This document shows, one piece after another, positions 24,611-32,918 of a DNA stretch of 64,000 nucleotides. Under the pieces are notes generated by a model. The model worked only from the letters and a program-made list of their open reading frames with translations, was not told where the DNA came from and ran no database searches. Within the stretch, counting starts at the first letter, position 1, and each line of letters starts with the position of its first letter. Made by a program: the position numbers and the translations under genes. Source of the DNA: Lachnotalea sp. AF33-28 (lineage in GTDB: Bacteria; Bacillota; Clostridia; Lachnospirales; Lachnospiraceae). The stretch lies in the NCBI RefSeq assembly GCF_003477885.1, contig NZ_QUEE01000016.1:75727-139726 (forward strand), written 5' to 3'.

Positions 24611-26782
24611 TTATGCTCGCCCGTAAAATACATAATTTCCTTTTTTAACGGAATGCTCCCGGCCGTCTATGATAATCCGGGCGGGGACAGGGGTGGAGAT
24701 CTCATAGCGGACAGAACCACCCTGATAAGACCATTTAGAGCGGATCGTACCGTGCGCGGTTTTCAGAGACACGTCCAGCCAGTTCAGCCTTTTGCCGGGA
24801 ACCGGAGCGATGAGGGCGCGTTCAAAGCCGGGACAGTCAGCGTCCGTCCGGATGCCGCCCGCGACACTGTAAATCCAGTCCATCACGGATCCGTAGGCAT
24901 AATGGTTATAGGAATTCATATCGCTGCTCCAGAGCGTTTGGTCGTCGCGGATGCCGTCCCAGTGTTCCCAGATGGTGGTGGCACCGTGATTCACCTCATA
25001 GAGCCAGGAGGGGTATGCCTCCTGTAAGAGCAGGTCGTAGGCCACTTCCGGATATCCGTTTTCGCTTAGCACATGCAGCAGATACGGCGTTCCTACAAAG
25101 CCGGTCTCAAGCCTGTTCCCATTGTCACGGATCATCCTGACCAGGTTTTGTGCGGTGGTTTCCCTGTCATCCGTCAAATGAAAATGCAGAGCCAGCACAT
25201 GTTCCGTCTGTGTGGTCAATACGGAAAAACGCTCTTTAAAAGCGGCGGCGATCTTTTCATAAAGCGCTTCGTATTCCGACATATCCCTGCCCAGGACCCT
25301 GCCGGCCGCAATTAACAGGGAAACGGAGTGCGAGTAGAACGCGCTGGCGATAAAGTCGTCGTTTGTGCGCCCTTTGTAGCTGCCCTGCGGGGCGTCCAGC
25401 GCCAGCCAGTCCCCGTAGTGTTTGCCCCACAGCTTCTTTTCGCTGTCCGGACAGGTCCACAGATAAGGATCCAGACTGTCCTCCGTGATGAAATCAACCC
25501 ATTTTTTCATGGCATCGAAATTATCCGCCAGTATATCCGGGTCTCCATACATCTGATATACCTGCCAGGGGATGATGGCGATCACGTCTCCCCATGCTGT
25601 GCTGGAGCGGTTCATCTTCCAGAAATTCGGCACGGTATCCGTAATCCCGCCGCTTTCCAGCTGCTCTGCGCAGACATCGCGCATCCATTTGCGGAAAAAT
25701 TTCCGGACATCATAGTTATAGCAGGCGGTCTTTGCGAATACCTGAGCGTCCCCCGTCCATCCCATGCGCTCGTCTCTCTGCGGACAGTCGGTGGGGATAT
25801 CTATAAAGTTGGACCTTTGAGACCATAGTGTGTTGGAATAGAGCTGATTGACTAGGGGGCTTGCACAGTTCATATATCCGGTGCGCTCCATATCGGAATA
25901 CAGTGCGATGCCTGTGAAATCATCCAGATTCACCTCATCGGGATATTCATCCAGCCGTATATAGCGGAATCCGTAGAACGTAAAGTGGGGCTTGTAACTC
26001 TGACGACCCTCCCTGCATATATAAGTCAGCTTCGCGCAGGCTTTACGGTAGTTCTCGGTATAGAAGTTACCGTCTTTGTCCAGTATCTCCGCATGGGAGA
26101 GCACGATTCTGGTCTTGGCGGGCGCGTCTACAGACAGCTCGACGTATCCTGCAAAGTTCTGACCGAAATCGATAATCCGCTCGCCATTGGGCGAAACGAT
26201 CAGCGACAGAGGTTTCAGACGTTCCTGTTCACAGATGATTTCACCTTCCTGCGGTATGAGCGTATCTTTGGAAAATGCGATTTGCCGAACCTCATAAACC
26301 TCACTGCCGGAAAGGGAGGCATCGTAGACCTCACCGTCATAGATATCGGAAAACAGTATGCGGCTTTTCCGGACAGACCAGCTTTCGTCTGTACGGACCG
26401 TCTCTTCTGTACCGTCCTCATAGCGGACGGAGAGTTCAGCGATCAGGGCGCAGGGCGCGGACTGAAGATCCTCGCTGGATGCGCTGATATGTCCTCTGTA
26501 CCATCCGGTGCCAACGGTTACGGACAATTCGTTGCTTTCACTTAGAAGACTTGTGATGTCGTAGCTTTGTACCTGAAGACGCTCCCTGTATACGGTGCAC
26601 CCGGGCGCCAGAATAAAATCTCCGATACGCACTCCGTTGATGCGCGCCTCATAGACGCCGATGGCGGTAACCGTTAAAATGGCGGATACGGCTTTTTTGA
26701 CAATTGGAACTGCTCTGATGAATTCGGGGCAGATGTCACCGAAGTCCTCTTTGCAGCCGATCCAAAACGCTTTTTCTAACAT
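24611..26782 (-). CDS. Alpha-L-rhamnosidase (GH78)
   Basis: The 723-residue protein has no signal peptide. N-terminal beta domains (residues 1-290) include the sugar-binding motif FAGYVELSV and FTFYGFRYIRL. The (alpha/alpha)6 catalytic domain starts near 320 with DCPQRDERMGWTGDAQVF, holding the general acid Glu, and later ATTIWEHWDGI, holding the base Glu, then NHYAYGSVMDWIY. This full set is diagnostic of GH78, which releases L-rhamnose from plant glycosides and pectin fragments. The start follows GGGAGGAAC. The divergent AraC-type gene at 26982 is the likely regulator. Confidence 0.92.
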   Translation of the reverse strand: MLEKAFWIGCKEDFGDICPEFIRAVPIVKKAVSAILTVTAIGVYEARINGVRIGDFILAPGCTVYRERLQVQSYDITSLLSESNELSVTVGTGWYRGHISASSEDLQSAPCALIAELSVRYEDGTEETVRTDESWSVRKSRILFSDIYDGEVYDASLSGSEVYEVRQIAFSKDTLIPQEGEIICEQERLKPLSLIVSPNGERIIDFGQNFAGYVELSVDAPAKTRIVLSHAEILDKDGNFYTENYRKACAKLTYICREGRQSYKPHFTFYGFRYIRLDEYPDEVNLDDFTGIALYSDMERTGYMNCASPLVNQLYSNTLWSQRSNFIDIPTDCPQRDERMGWTGDAQVFAKTACYNYDVRKFFRKWMRDVCAEQLESGGITDTVPNFWKMNRSSTAWGDVIAIIPWQVYQMYGDPDILADNFDAMKKWVDFITEDSLDPYLWTCPDSEKKLWGKHYGDWLALDAPQGSYKGRTNDDFIASAFYSHSVSLLIAAGRVLGRDMSEYEALYEKIAAAFKERFSVLTTQTEHVLALHFHLTDDRETTAQNLVRMIRDNGNRLETGFVGTPYLLHVLSENGYPEVAYDLLLQEAYPSWLYEVNHGATTIWEHWDGIRDDQTLWSSDMNSYNHYAYGSVMDWIYSVAGGIRTDADCPGFERALIAPVPGKRLNWLDVSLKTAHGTIRSKWSYQGGSVRYEISTPVPARIIIDGREHSVKKGNYVFYGRA

Positions 26783-26981
26783 ATTGTTCCTCCCTGTAAA
26801 TTAAGTATGGCGCAGATACACATGATATGATATCATCGGGTATATACACCGCAGTATACGGATATCATTGTAGCGCGGATGCGGGAATTGTCCATCAATT
26901 ACGGTATGATATCTATAAAAAGGTACGATAAATTGTAACTGTTCAGACAGCCGCCAAAGCGGCTGCGGATACAGAAAAGAG
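26783..26981. promoter_or_regulatory. Divergent control region, rhamnosidase / AraC
   Basis: The 199-base gap has three related sites: ATGATATGATATCAT near 26822, GGATATCATTG near 26860 and TATGATATCTAT near 26904. They share GATATCAT or its complement and are candidates for AraC-regulator half-sites. A partial family A repeat end (GTAACTGTTCAGACAGCC, about 26935) with a GCCGC/GCGGC hairpin lies just before the AraC start. Confidence 0.4.
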
Positions 26982-27893
26982 ATGACAGAAATGGAAAGAG
27001 AAATCAGCTTTCATGAGATTCAGCCCTATATCAGGTTTGTCAATAACTATAAGCCCGGATACTCCTATACCGAGCAGGAACGCATCCTGTTTGACCACGA
27101 GCTGATGCATATTATGGAGGGTGAAGTGGATATGTTTTATGACGGCAGAAAATACAGCCTTCATAAAGGGGACACCTTTTATCTGAAGCCCTTTGTTAAA
27201 AATCATATTGTCGTGGAGGAAAGCAGCGGGTTTCGGACCCACTGCGTGCATTTTGACTGGATGATGCCGAAGCCGGAGGAAAATTTTACAGCAGAAGAGT
27301 ACTATATGCATTCGGTGATATCGAGCGACCATAACGAGAAGACAATACGTCTTATGGAACGCACGGTTTTTGTTCCAGCTGGCATCCGGCTGCCGGATTT
27401 TATAGCCAGGGGATCTGACGATGGCCTTTCCGGCCTTTTTGCACAGTGCTACAGCGCTTTCTGCGAATCCGGCCCGGCTTCCGTGCTTAAGATGAAAGGC
27501 CTTTTTTTTGAAATTGTCGCCCTGCTGCTTGAACGGTCGGGCCTGGGACATAGAGGTCAGCCCATGCATCCGGGCATACGTCATGGGCTGAAGTATATTA
27601 AAGACCATTATACCGAGGATATTTCCGTGGTACAGCTTGCCGGAAAATGCAATTTATCGCCCAAATATTTCGGAGCTCTGTTTAAAGCATCCGCCGGCAA
27701 GTCTGTCGGTGAATATATCCTGGATCTGCGCATGTATGATGCGAAGGAAATGCTGATCGGCACGGATTTGAGCGTGGAAGAAATTGCAGAAAGGGTCGGT
27801 TTTCATAACTCATTTTATTTTTCGAAATGTTTCCGTTTAAAAGAGAAGGTAACACCTACGAAGTACAGAAGCATAATGCGGCTTCAAATATAA
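26982..27893 (+). CDS. AraC-family transcriptional regulator (rhamnoside locus)
   Basis: The 303-residue protein has an N-terminal cupin-like sensor (about residues 20-120, HELMHIMEGEVDMFYDGRKY and LHKGDTFYLKP) and a C-terminal double helix-turn-helix (about 205-300: ISVVQLAGKCNLSPKYFGALFK, then SVEEIAERVGFHNSFYFSKCFR). Such regulators activate sugar genes when a sugar binds the cupin. It is transcribed away from the GH78 gene, so rhamnose or a rhamnoside is the probable inducer. This is inferred from position only. Confidence 0.85.
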   Translation: MTEMEREISFHEIQPYIRFVNNYKPGYSYTEQERILFDHELMHIMEGEVDMFYDGRKYSLHKGDTFYLKPFVKNHIVVEESSGFRTHCVHFDWMMPKPEENFTAEEYYMHSVISSDHNEKTIRLMERTVFVPAGIRLPDFIARGSDDGLSGLFAQCYSAFCESGPASVLKMKGLFFEIVALLLERSGLGHRGQPMHPGIRHGLKYIKDHYTEDISVVQLAGKCNLSPKYFGALFKASAGKSVGEYILDLRMYDAKEMLIGTDLSVEEIAERVGFHNSFYFSKCFRLKEKVTPTKYRSIMRLQI

Positions 27894-27996
27894 AAAGAAT
27901 AGATTGGCTTATAAATTTGCCGCTCTATGCGATCGAAAAGATTGCTGAAACATAGTAACTCAATGAAGTATTTAGAACGATTATGGAGATTTGATT

Positions 27997-29844
27997 ATGG
28001 CAAAAAATATTGAACCCAAACTTAAAAAGATTGGCGACTATCTGAAACTTGAAGAAGATACTGTTTTTACCATACCAGAATACCAGCGCGCGTATTCCTG
28101 GGGTATTGATCATTGCGATAAGCTGTGGCAAGACATAAATGACTTTGTTGAAAGCGAAAGCAGGGACAGATACTTCTTCGGAACAATTATTATCAACTGT
28201 CAGGATGATGACACAAAGTACGGACTTATTGACGGTCAGCAGAGAACTACCACATTTTTGCTGTTATTAAAAGCGCTGCTTTTCAGAATTAATATTGCAA
28301 TTGAGAGAACCGCAAGCGATGAGGACTCTGCAAGCCTCTGCCGCGGTTTGCAGGAACGCAGAAGAAGAATTATGGGCATTCTGTACAAGGCAGAAACAGA
28401 AGATATTTCAGACAAGCCCGATGCAGCTAAAGATGCTGAAATATGCCGCCGTGGAATCATCCTTGAGAACTTTTCTATAAACGAGCAGTACAAGACAGAA
28501 TTGGCAGCAATTCTTCAGGCTACGGATTACGCTTCAGCAGAAGCAAGAGTGATCAAGATCAAGTACAAGCAAAAAGACAACAGATATACGAACTTCTTTA
28601 GAAATTTTAAATTCTTCTATGGAATGATCCGTGAGCTGTCAGATTCTCAATTGAACAGTATTGCAAAATCCATTACGGATAACTGCGAAGTAATTGAAAT
28701 TAAGAGCTGGCAGGTTGAACAAGCTATCACTATGTTTAACTCCCTCAACTCCGATGGGCTTCCTCTTTACGACTCTGATATCATCTCAGCAAAGCTATAT
28801 GCGGAAGCAGAAAAAAGAGGCAAAGAAAAAGAGTTTGCGGATTTGTGGAAACAACTGAACAACTGCATAAACGAGTTGGAAAGTATTCGTTTAGCAGATA
28901 TCAATTCGATTTTGATGCAGTACATGTATTACATACGAACTGTTAACAAAGAAACGATAAGCGAAACAGGTGCAGTCAATGTAACCACACCTGGCTTGAG
29001 AAGGTATTTTACCGAGATTAATAAAATGCCAATTACTAATCCGATCGGTATGTGTTCTGATATGATGAAACTGGCTAAGGTTTGGAAAAAGGTTTCTGAA
29101 TATCCTCAAATGAAAGTTCTGCTGAAGTTCAACGAGAACACAAAGCTGTTTTTGGCAAGTTACTTTTTTAGATTCGATGAGAATCATATCACAGAAGAAA
29201 TCGTAGAGCCGATTCTTACGTGTTTGCTTCGGCTGTTTTCTCTTCTCGAACTTGTCGATGTTGGTTATTCCAGTAAGTATTTTAAGACATTTTTGTTTGG
29301 AGAAGAAGCCAAGTTCGTTAGCAAAAGCACCGCTATCGATGAAATCATACATGATTTTAACGAACATATTCATTCTAATTGGGATAAAGAAACTGTTCGG
29401 GCAGCATTACATGACTATGATGGCAATGTGCTGGTATATCTGAACGAGTACCTTTTTGCAAAAGAAAAAGGGCTGGATTTCACACTTGGAACAAAATACG
29501 ACATTGAACACATTATGCCATATAGCGGCAACAATCTTCAGGAGATCAGAAAGGATGCCGAAATTGACAGCGAAGAAGAATTCTACGGCATTGTAAACAA
29601 ATTAGGCAACAAGATTCTTCTTGAAGAAAAGATTAACCGGGCAATCGGAAATGAATGGTTTAGAACAAAGGTTTCGACTAAGCTCGAAAACAGGACAGGA
29701 TATATCGACAGCCAATATCCTATAGCTCGTGCCTTAGTTTCCAAATATCAGAATGCTGACAAGCCTTATTGGAAGAAAGAGGATATTATATCCGCTGCAG
29801 ACAAAGCAAGTGACCGAATCGTTGGATTTATCTTTGGCGAGTAA
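27997..29844 (+). CDS. DUF262/DUF1524 restriction-like protein (GmrSD type)
   Basis: The 615-residue protein has an N-terminal DUF262 domain (ParB-like nucleotidase fold: IPEYQRAYSW near residue 25 and LIDGQQRTTTFLLLL near 72) and a C-terminal DUF1524 nuclease motif, KYDIEHIMPYSGNN, near 505. GmrS and GmrD fusions of this kind are type IV restriction enzymes that cut modified phage DNA; many DUF262-DUF1524 proteins are untested. It is visibly AT-richer than its neighbours, uses many AAA/GAA/ATT codons and has no methylase partner, which fits recent transfer. GGAG lies 9 bases before the ATG at 27997. Confidence 0.82.
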   Translation: MAKNIEPKLKKIGDYLKLEEDTVFTIPEYQRAYSWGIDHCDKLWQDINDFVESESRDRYFFGTIIINCQDDDTKYGLIDGQQRTTTFLLLLKALLFRINIAIERTASDEDSASLCRGLQERRRRIMGILYKAETEDISDKPDAAKDAEICRRGIILENFSINEQYKTELAAILQATDYASAEARVIKIKYKQKDNRYTNFFRNFKFFYGMIRELSDSQLNSIAKSITDNCEVIEIKSWQVEQAITMFNSLNSDGLPLYDSDIISAKLYAEAEKRGKEKEFADLWKQLNNCINELESIRLADINSILMQYMYYIRTVNKETISETGAVNVTTPGLRRYFTEINKMPITNPIGMCSDMMKLAKVWKKVSEYPQMKVLLKFNENTKLFLASYFFRFDENHITEEIVEPILTCLLRLFSLLELVDVGYSSKYFKTFLFGEEAKFVSKSTAIDEIIHDFNEHIHSNWDKETVRAALHDYDGNVLVYLNEYLFAKEKGLDFTLGTKYDIEHIMPYSGNNLQEIRKDAEIDSEEEFYGIVNKLGNKILLEEKINRAIGNEWFRTKVSTKLENRTGYIDSQYPIARALVSKYQNADKPYWKKEDIISAADKASDRIVGFIFGE

Positions 29845-29860
29845 ATTCATCTTCCATTAG

Positions 29861-29944
29861 CGCAAACGGGACATCAGCTACAACTATATCGGCATACTTC
29901 CCACCAACTTACTCTATGACATTCAAAACGGAGAAACGGCATGA
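29861..29944 (+). pseudogene. C-terminal gene remnant
   Basis: A 27-codon open stretch directly after the DUF262 gene reads SYNYIGILPTNLLYDIQNG and ends at TGA. An in-frame TAG precedes it and no start or ribosome-binding site is present. It looks like the tail of a lost gene, possibly deleted when the restriction-like gene was inserted. I cannot name the parent. Confidence 0.35.
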
Positions 29945-29963
29945 CCGAAATCATGCCGTTTTT
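29934..29963 (+). terminator. Terminator after the restriction-like gene
   Basis: AAACGGCATGA and TCATGCCGTTT form a perfect stem around CCGAAA, followed by a T run. The remnant's stop codon lies in the 5' arm, so this was probably that lost gene's terminator. Confidence 0.85.
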
Positions 29964-30048
29964 AGAAAACTAATACACTGTTTTATTGAGCCGCCTCTTG
30001 CGGCGGATCGTTTCAGCGGCATACTGCCTTCCAGCCGCAGTGCGAATT

Positions 30049-30951
30049 TTACATAGCGGCATTAATGGCTGCTACCGCCCCGTCTGCAACAGCAGTTGCG
30101 GCCTGACGAACCTGCTTGACGCAGATATCGCCGGCGGCATATACGCCTGGAATCGATGTTTCCATCTTATCATTCACTGCGATATAACCGTCCTTTAAGC
30201 TTAATCCCGCATAAAGCCCAGTGTTGGGAGTGGAGCCTGCATAGATGAATATGCCGCAGCCACTGTCATTTACGGTACGGACCTCGCCGGTTCTTATATC
30301 TGTAAGTGTAAGGCTTTCCACCCGGTCTTCCCCGCTGACGGCGGTCAGCCTTGTATTCAGGAGCACTTCAATATTGTCTGCGGCTTCGACTTTTCTTAAA
30401 AATTCCGGAATTGTACCCAGTTTCTCCTCAAAATGTATGATGGTGAGCTTATCGGCAAAACGAGCCAGATAGAGCGCTTCCTTCACCGCGCCGTCCGCTC
30501 CTCCGACCACATAGATATGTTTGCCCGTAAAGGCTGCCCCATCCTTCGTTGCATTGCCGCCCACGCCTTTTTTAAACAGCTTCTCCTCACCGGGTATGCC
30601 CAGCTTTCTGGGCGTGGTACCGTTTGCGAGAATCAGACGGCGGGCTTTATAGGTCTGACCTCCTGCGGTCACCTCTTTACACTCGCCCTCCAGGCTGACC
30701 GCAGTCACTTCTGCAAATAAAAATTCAACACCCGCGCCCCTTGCCTGCGCCTCCAGCCTGGCGGCAAAGGTCCCGCCGGTTTCCTCTTCCATAATCGCGC
30801 TGTAATGAGTTACTGTAGAAACCTTGCCGATCAGGCCGCCGATTCTGTCCTTTTCAATGACCAGAGTGCTTTTCCCTCTGCTCACCGCATAGATGGAAGC
30901 GCTGATCCCGGCCGGGCCTGCGCCTATAATAATGATATCATATTCTTTCAT
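30049..30951 (-). CDS. Thioredoxin-reductase-like flavoprotein without CxxC
   Basis: The 300-residue protein has the FAD dinucleotide fold GAGPAGISASIYAVSRG at residues 10-26, an NAD(P)H-binding region with GGADGAVKEALYLA (about 170), and the FAD-closing VYAAGDICVKQVRQ near the C-terminus, like TrxB. Where TrxB has the redox pair C-A-T-C, this protein has N-A-T-K (133-136), so it cannot reduce thioredoxin in the usual way. Related cysteine-free proteins act as ferredoxin/flavodoxin NADP reductases or have unknown acceptors. The start at 30951 has AGGAGG 6 bases upstream; the ATG at 30957 abuts that site. Confidence 0.82.
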   Translation of the reverse strand: MKEYDIIIIGAGPAGISASIYAVSRGKSTLVIEKDRIGGLIGKVSTVTHYSAIMEEETGGTFAARLEAQARGAGVEFLFAEVTAVSLEGECKEVTAGGQTYKARRLILANGTTPRKLGIPGEEKLFKKGVGGNATKDGAAFTGKHIYVVGGADGAVKEALYLARFADKLTIIHFEEKLGTIPEFLRKVEAADNIEVLLNTRLTAVSGEDRVESLTLTDIRTGEVRTVNDSGCGIFIYAGSTPNTGLYAGLSLKDGYIAVNDKMETSIPGVYAAGDICVKQVRQAATAVADGAVAAINAAM

Positions 30952-31127
30952 GTACATCCTCCTGTATACTCCCGAACTGTTGCATATTGCCTGTTGCGTG
31001 TTAGAAATACTCATAAAATTATAACAGACATTAAGTATAATGTTAAATTATTTATATTAATATATCAATAAATTGTATTTATTATATTTTTATTGCTGCC
31101 GAAACAATCACTCATGACTAAGTATGG

Positions 31128-31245
31128 TTCTCTCATGCGTGGGAGGTCTACACGGCAGCATGCGGCAGTTCTGATCTGCCAGTAAAGCAGCGTATGATGC
31201 GGCGGGCTTAAGGCAGCTGTGGACAGCGCTGTGTATTGTTACACT
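31128..31245. repeat. Degenerate intergenic repeat material
   Basis: The 374 bases between the flavoprotein and GH43 genes hold an AT-rich stretch (31015-31100) and then CTCATGCGTGGGAG and AAAGCAGCGTATGATGCGGCGGG. These resemble degraded pieces of the family B element (CTCATACGCGGGA; AAAGCAGCATATGAGAGGGC). No gene is seen there. Confidence 0.35.
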
Positions 31246-31249
31246 TTAT

Positions 31250-31278
31250 TTGACATACCCCCCGCCAGATATTAAACT
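31250..31278 (+). promoter_or_regulatory. Promoter of the GH43 gene
   Basis: TTGACA (31250-31255), 17 bases, then TAAACT (31273-31278). The ribosome-binding site AGGAGAGAAG follows about 30 bases later. Confidence 0.75.
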
Positions 31279-31325
31279 ATATAGGAACAAACACAATCTA
31301 TAAAACAGGAGAGAAGTGAAGCGCT

Positions 31326-32162
31326 ATGAAATCATCCGAAATCAGAATCAGAGATCCCTTTATACTAAGCGATGCCAAGAGCGGAACCTATTACCTCTAC
31401 GGAACCACAGACAAACTGCCGTGGGGCGGTCCGGGAGAGGGGTTTGATGTCTATGCAGGCCGGGATCTTGTAAACTGGGAAGGGCCGTATCCGGCATTTC
31501 GAAAGTCGAAAGATTTCTGGGCCGAAGAAAATTTCTGGGCTCCCGAGGTACATAAAGTTGACGGCACTTATTATATGTTTGCCAGCTTTAAAGCCAAAGG
31601 TAAAAGCCGGGGAACGCAGATCTTAAAGTCAGAGAGCCCTCTGGGCCCATTTGTCCCGATCTCGGAAGGGCCTGTGACGCCTGAGACTTGGGAATGCCTG
31701 GACGGCACCTTTTATGAACAGGACGGTGAGCCCTGGATCATATTCTGCCATGAATGGACACAGATCAGAAACGGCGCGGTATGCGCCATGAGGCTGTCCG
31801 CAGGGCTTAAGGAGGCAGCAGGTGAACCGCAGGTGCTCTTTCACGCTAAAGATGCGCCCTGGGTGCGCGCCGCCGGGGAGGGGGATAACTATGTGACGGA
31901 CGGCCCGTTTCTTTTTAACGAAGGAGGGCGGCTCTATATGCTCTGGTCAAGCTTTGCCGCTACAGGGTATGCCATGGGGCTGGCGGTGAGTGAGAGCGGC
32001 AGAGTGGACGGCCCCTGGAGACAGATGGAGCGGCCGCTGGATGTGAAAGACGGCGGGCATGGAATGATCTTTGAATCCTTTGAAGGGAAAAAATATTTGA
32101 TCTACCATGCGCCCAATAAGACCCCGCTTGAGAGGCCGGTCATGGTGGATTTTAGTTTTTAG
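31326..32162 (+). CDS. Glycoside hydrolase family 43-type enzyme
   Basis: The 278-residue protein without a signal peptide is a compact five-bladed beta-propeller typical of GH43. IRDPFIL near the N-terminus holds the catalytic base Asp, FWAPEVHKVDGTYYMF the central conserved stretch, ECLDGTFYEQDGEPWIIF the middle blade, and YVTDGPFLF with a following acidic position the later blade. The family includes arabinofuranosidases and xylosidases; the exact sugar cannot be told. It is single-domain and intracellular, suiting work on imported oligosaccharides. It has its own promoter. Confidence 0.85.
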   Translation: MKSSEIRIRDPFILSDAKSGTYYLYGTTDKLPWGGPGEGFDVYAGRDLVNWEGPYPAFRKSKDFWAEENFWAPEVHKVDGTYYMFASFKAKGKSRGTQILKSESPLGPFVPISEGPVTPETWECLDGTFYEQDGEPWIIFCHEWTQIRNGAVCAMRLSAGLKEAAGEPQVLFHAKDAPWVRAAGEGDNYVTDGPFLFNEGGRLYMLWSSFAATGYAMGLAVSESGRVDGPWRQMERPLDVKDGGHGMIFESFEGKKYLIYHAPNKTPLERPVMVDFSF

Positions 32163-32221
32163 TGCTGATCCTGTTCCTTGTCTCATAAGTATGTAAGAGT
32201 AAAGGAAACAGGAGGATTACT

Positions 32222-32758
32222 ATGGATCAGGAAACGTTTATCTATCAGGACAGCGCTCCGTACCCGCCCATAGAGGTGTGCGGGCCGAATTTAGTATATG
32301 CGGCGGAGATGCTAAGCAACATCGGCTCCTGTAATTCGGAGATGTCGGCGGTCAGCCTGTATTTTTATAACAGCCTGATATCAAAAGAGCCGTATGCGCA
32401 GATCGCGGAGTGCTTCCAGCACATCATGATCGTGGAAATGCATCATCTGGATATGTACGGGCAGCTGGCGTACCGGCTGGGCGCGGATCCCAGGCTGTGG
32501 AGCTATTCCGGCCGGCGGGCTTCATACTGGTCGCCGGGCTGCAATCAGTATCCGTGCCAGCTGGAGCCGCTGCTTAGGAATGCGATCAAGGGAGAAAATG
32601 AAGCGATAATGAAATACCGGCGTCAGGCGGAGCGGATTAAGGACGAGAATATAGTGGCGATTCTGAACCGGATCATACTGGATGAAAAGTGCCATATCCA
32701 CATATTCGACCAGCTCTACCGGACCTATGTGCTGGACAGGGGCGGTCAGGAGTCCTGA
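32222..32758 (+). CDS. Ferritin-like diiron protein
   Basis: The 178-residue protein has two E-x(n)-ExxH-type helical pairs: CNSEMSAVSLYFYN with IVEMHHLDMYG (E-x-x-H), then GENEAIMKYRRQ with LDEKCHIHIFDQL. This is the four-helix-bundle diiron pattern of ferritin-like or rubrerythrin-like proteins. The N-terminal 30 residues are Pro-rich and unlike ferritin. A role in peroxide handling or metal storage is possible. The ATG follows AACAGGAGG. Similar proteins are common in Clostridia and are poorly characterised. Confidence 0.75.
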   Translation: MDQETFIYQDSAPYPPIEVCGPNLVYAAEMLSNIGSCNSEMSAVSLYFYNSLISKEPYAQIAECFQHIMIVEMHHLDMYGQLAYRLGADPRLWSYSGRRASYWSPGCNQYPCQLEPLLRNAIKGENEAIMKYRRQAERIKDENIVAILNRIILDEKCHIHIFDQLYRTYVLDRGGQES

Positions 32759-32918
32759 CAGAGGGCTGTATCCGAGGTGTGCGCGCAGAATCCGCGTGCA
32801 CCTTGGATCCGCCGCAGGAGAACTAGTGTACTGACATATTTACATAAATTGTCTATTGACTGTTAGCAAGGATCAAGGCGCGTGCAAATGGATGTTCAGT
32901 CAGGGAGATAAAAATATT

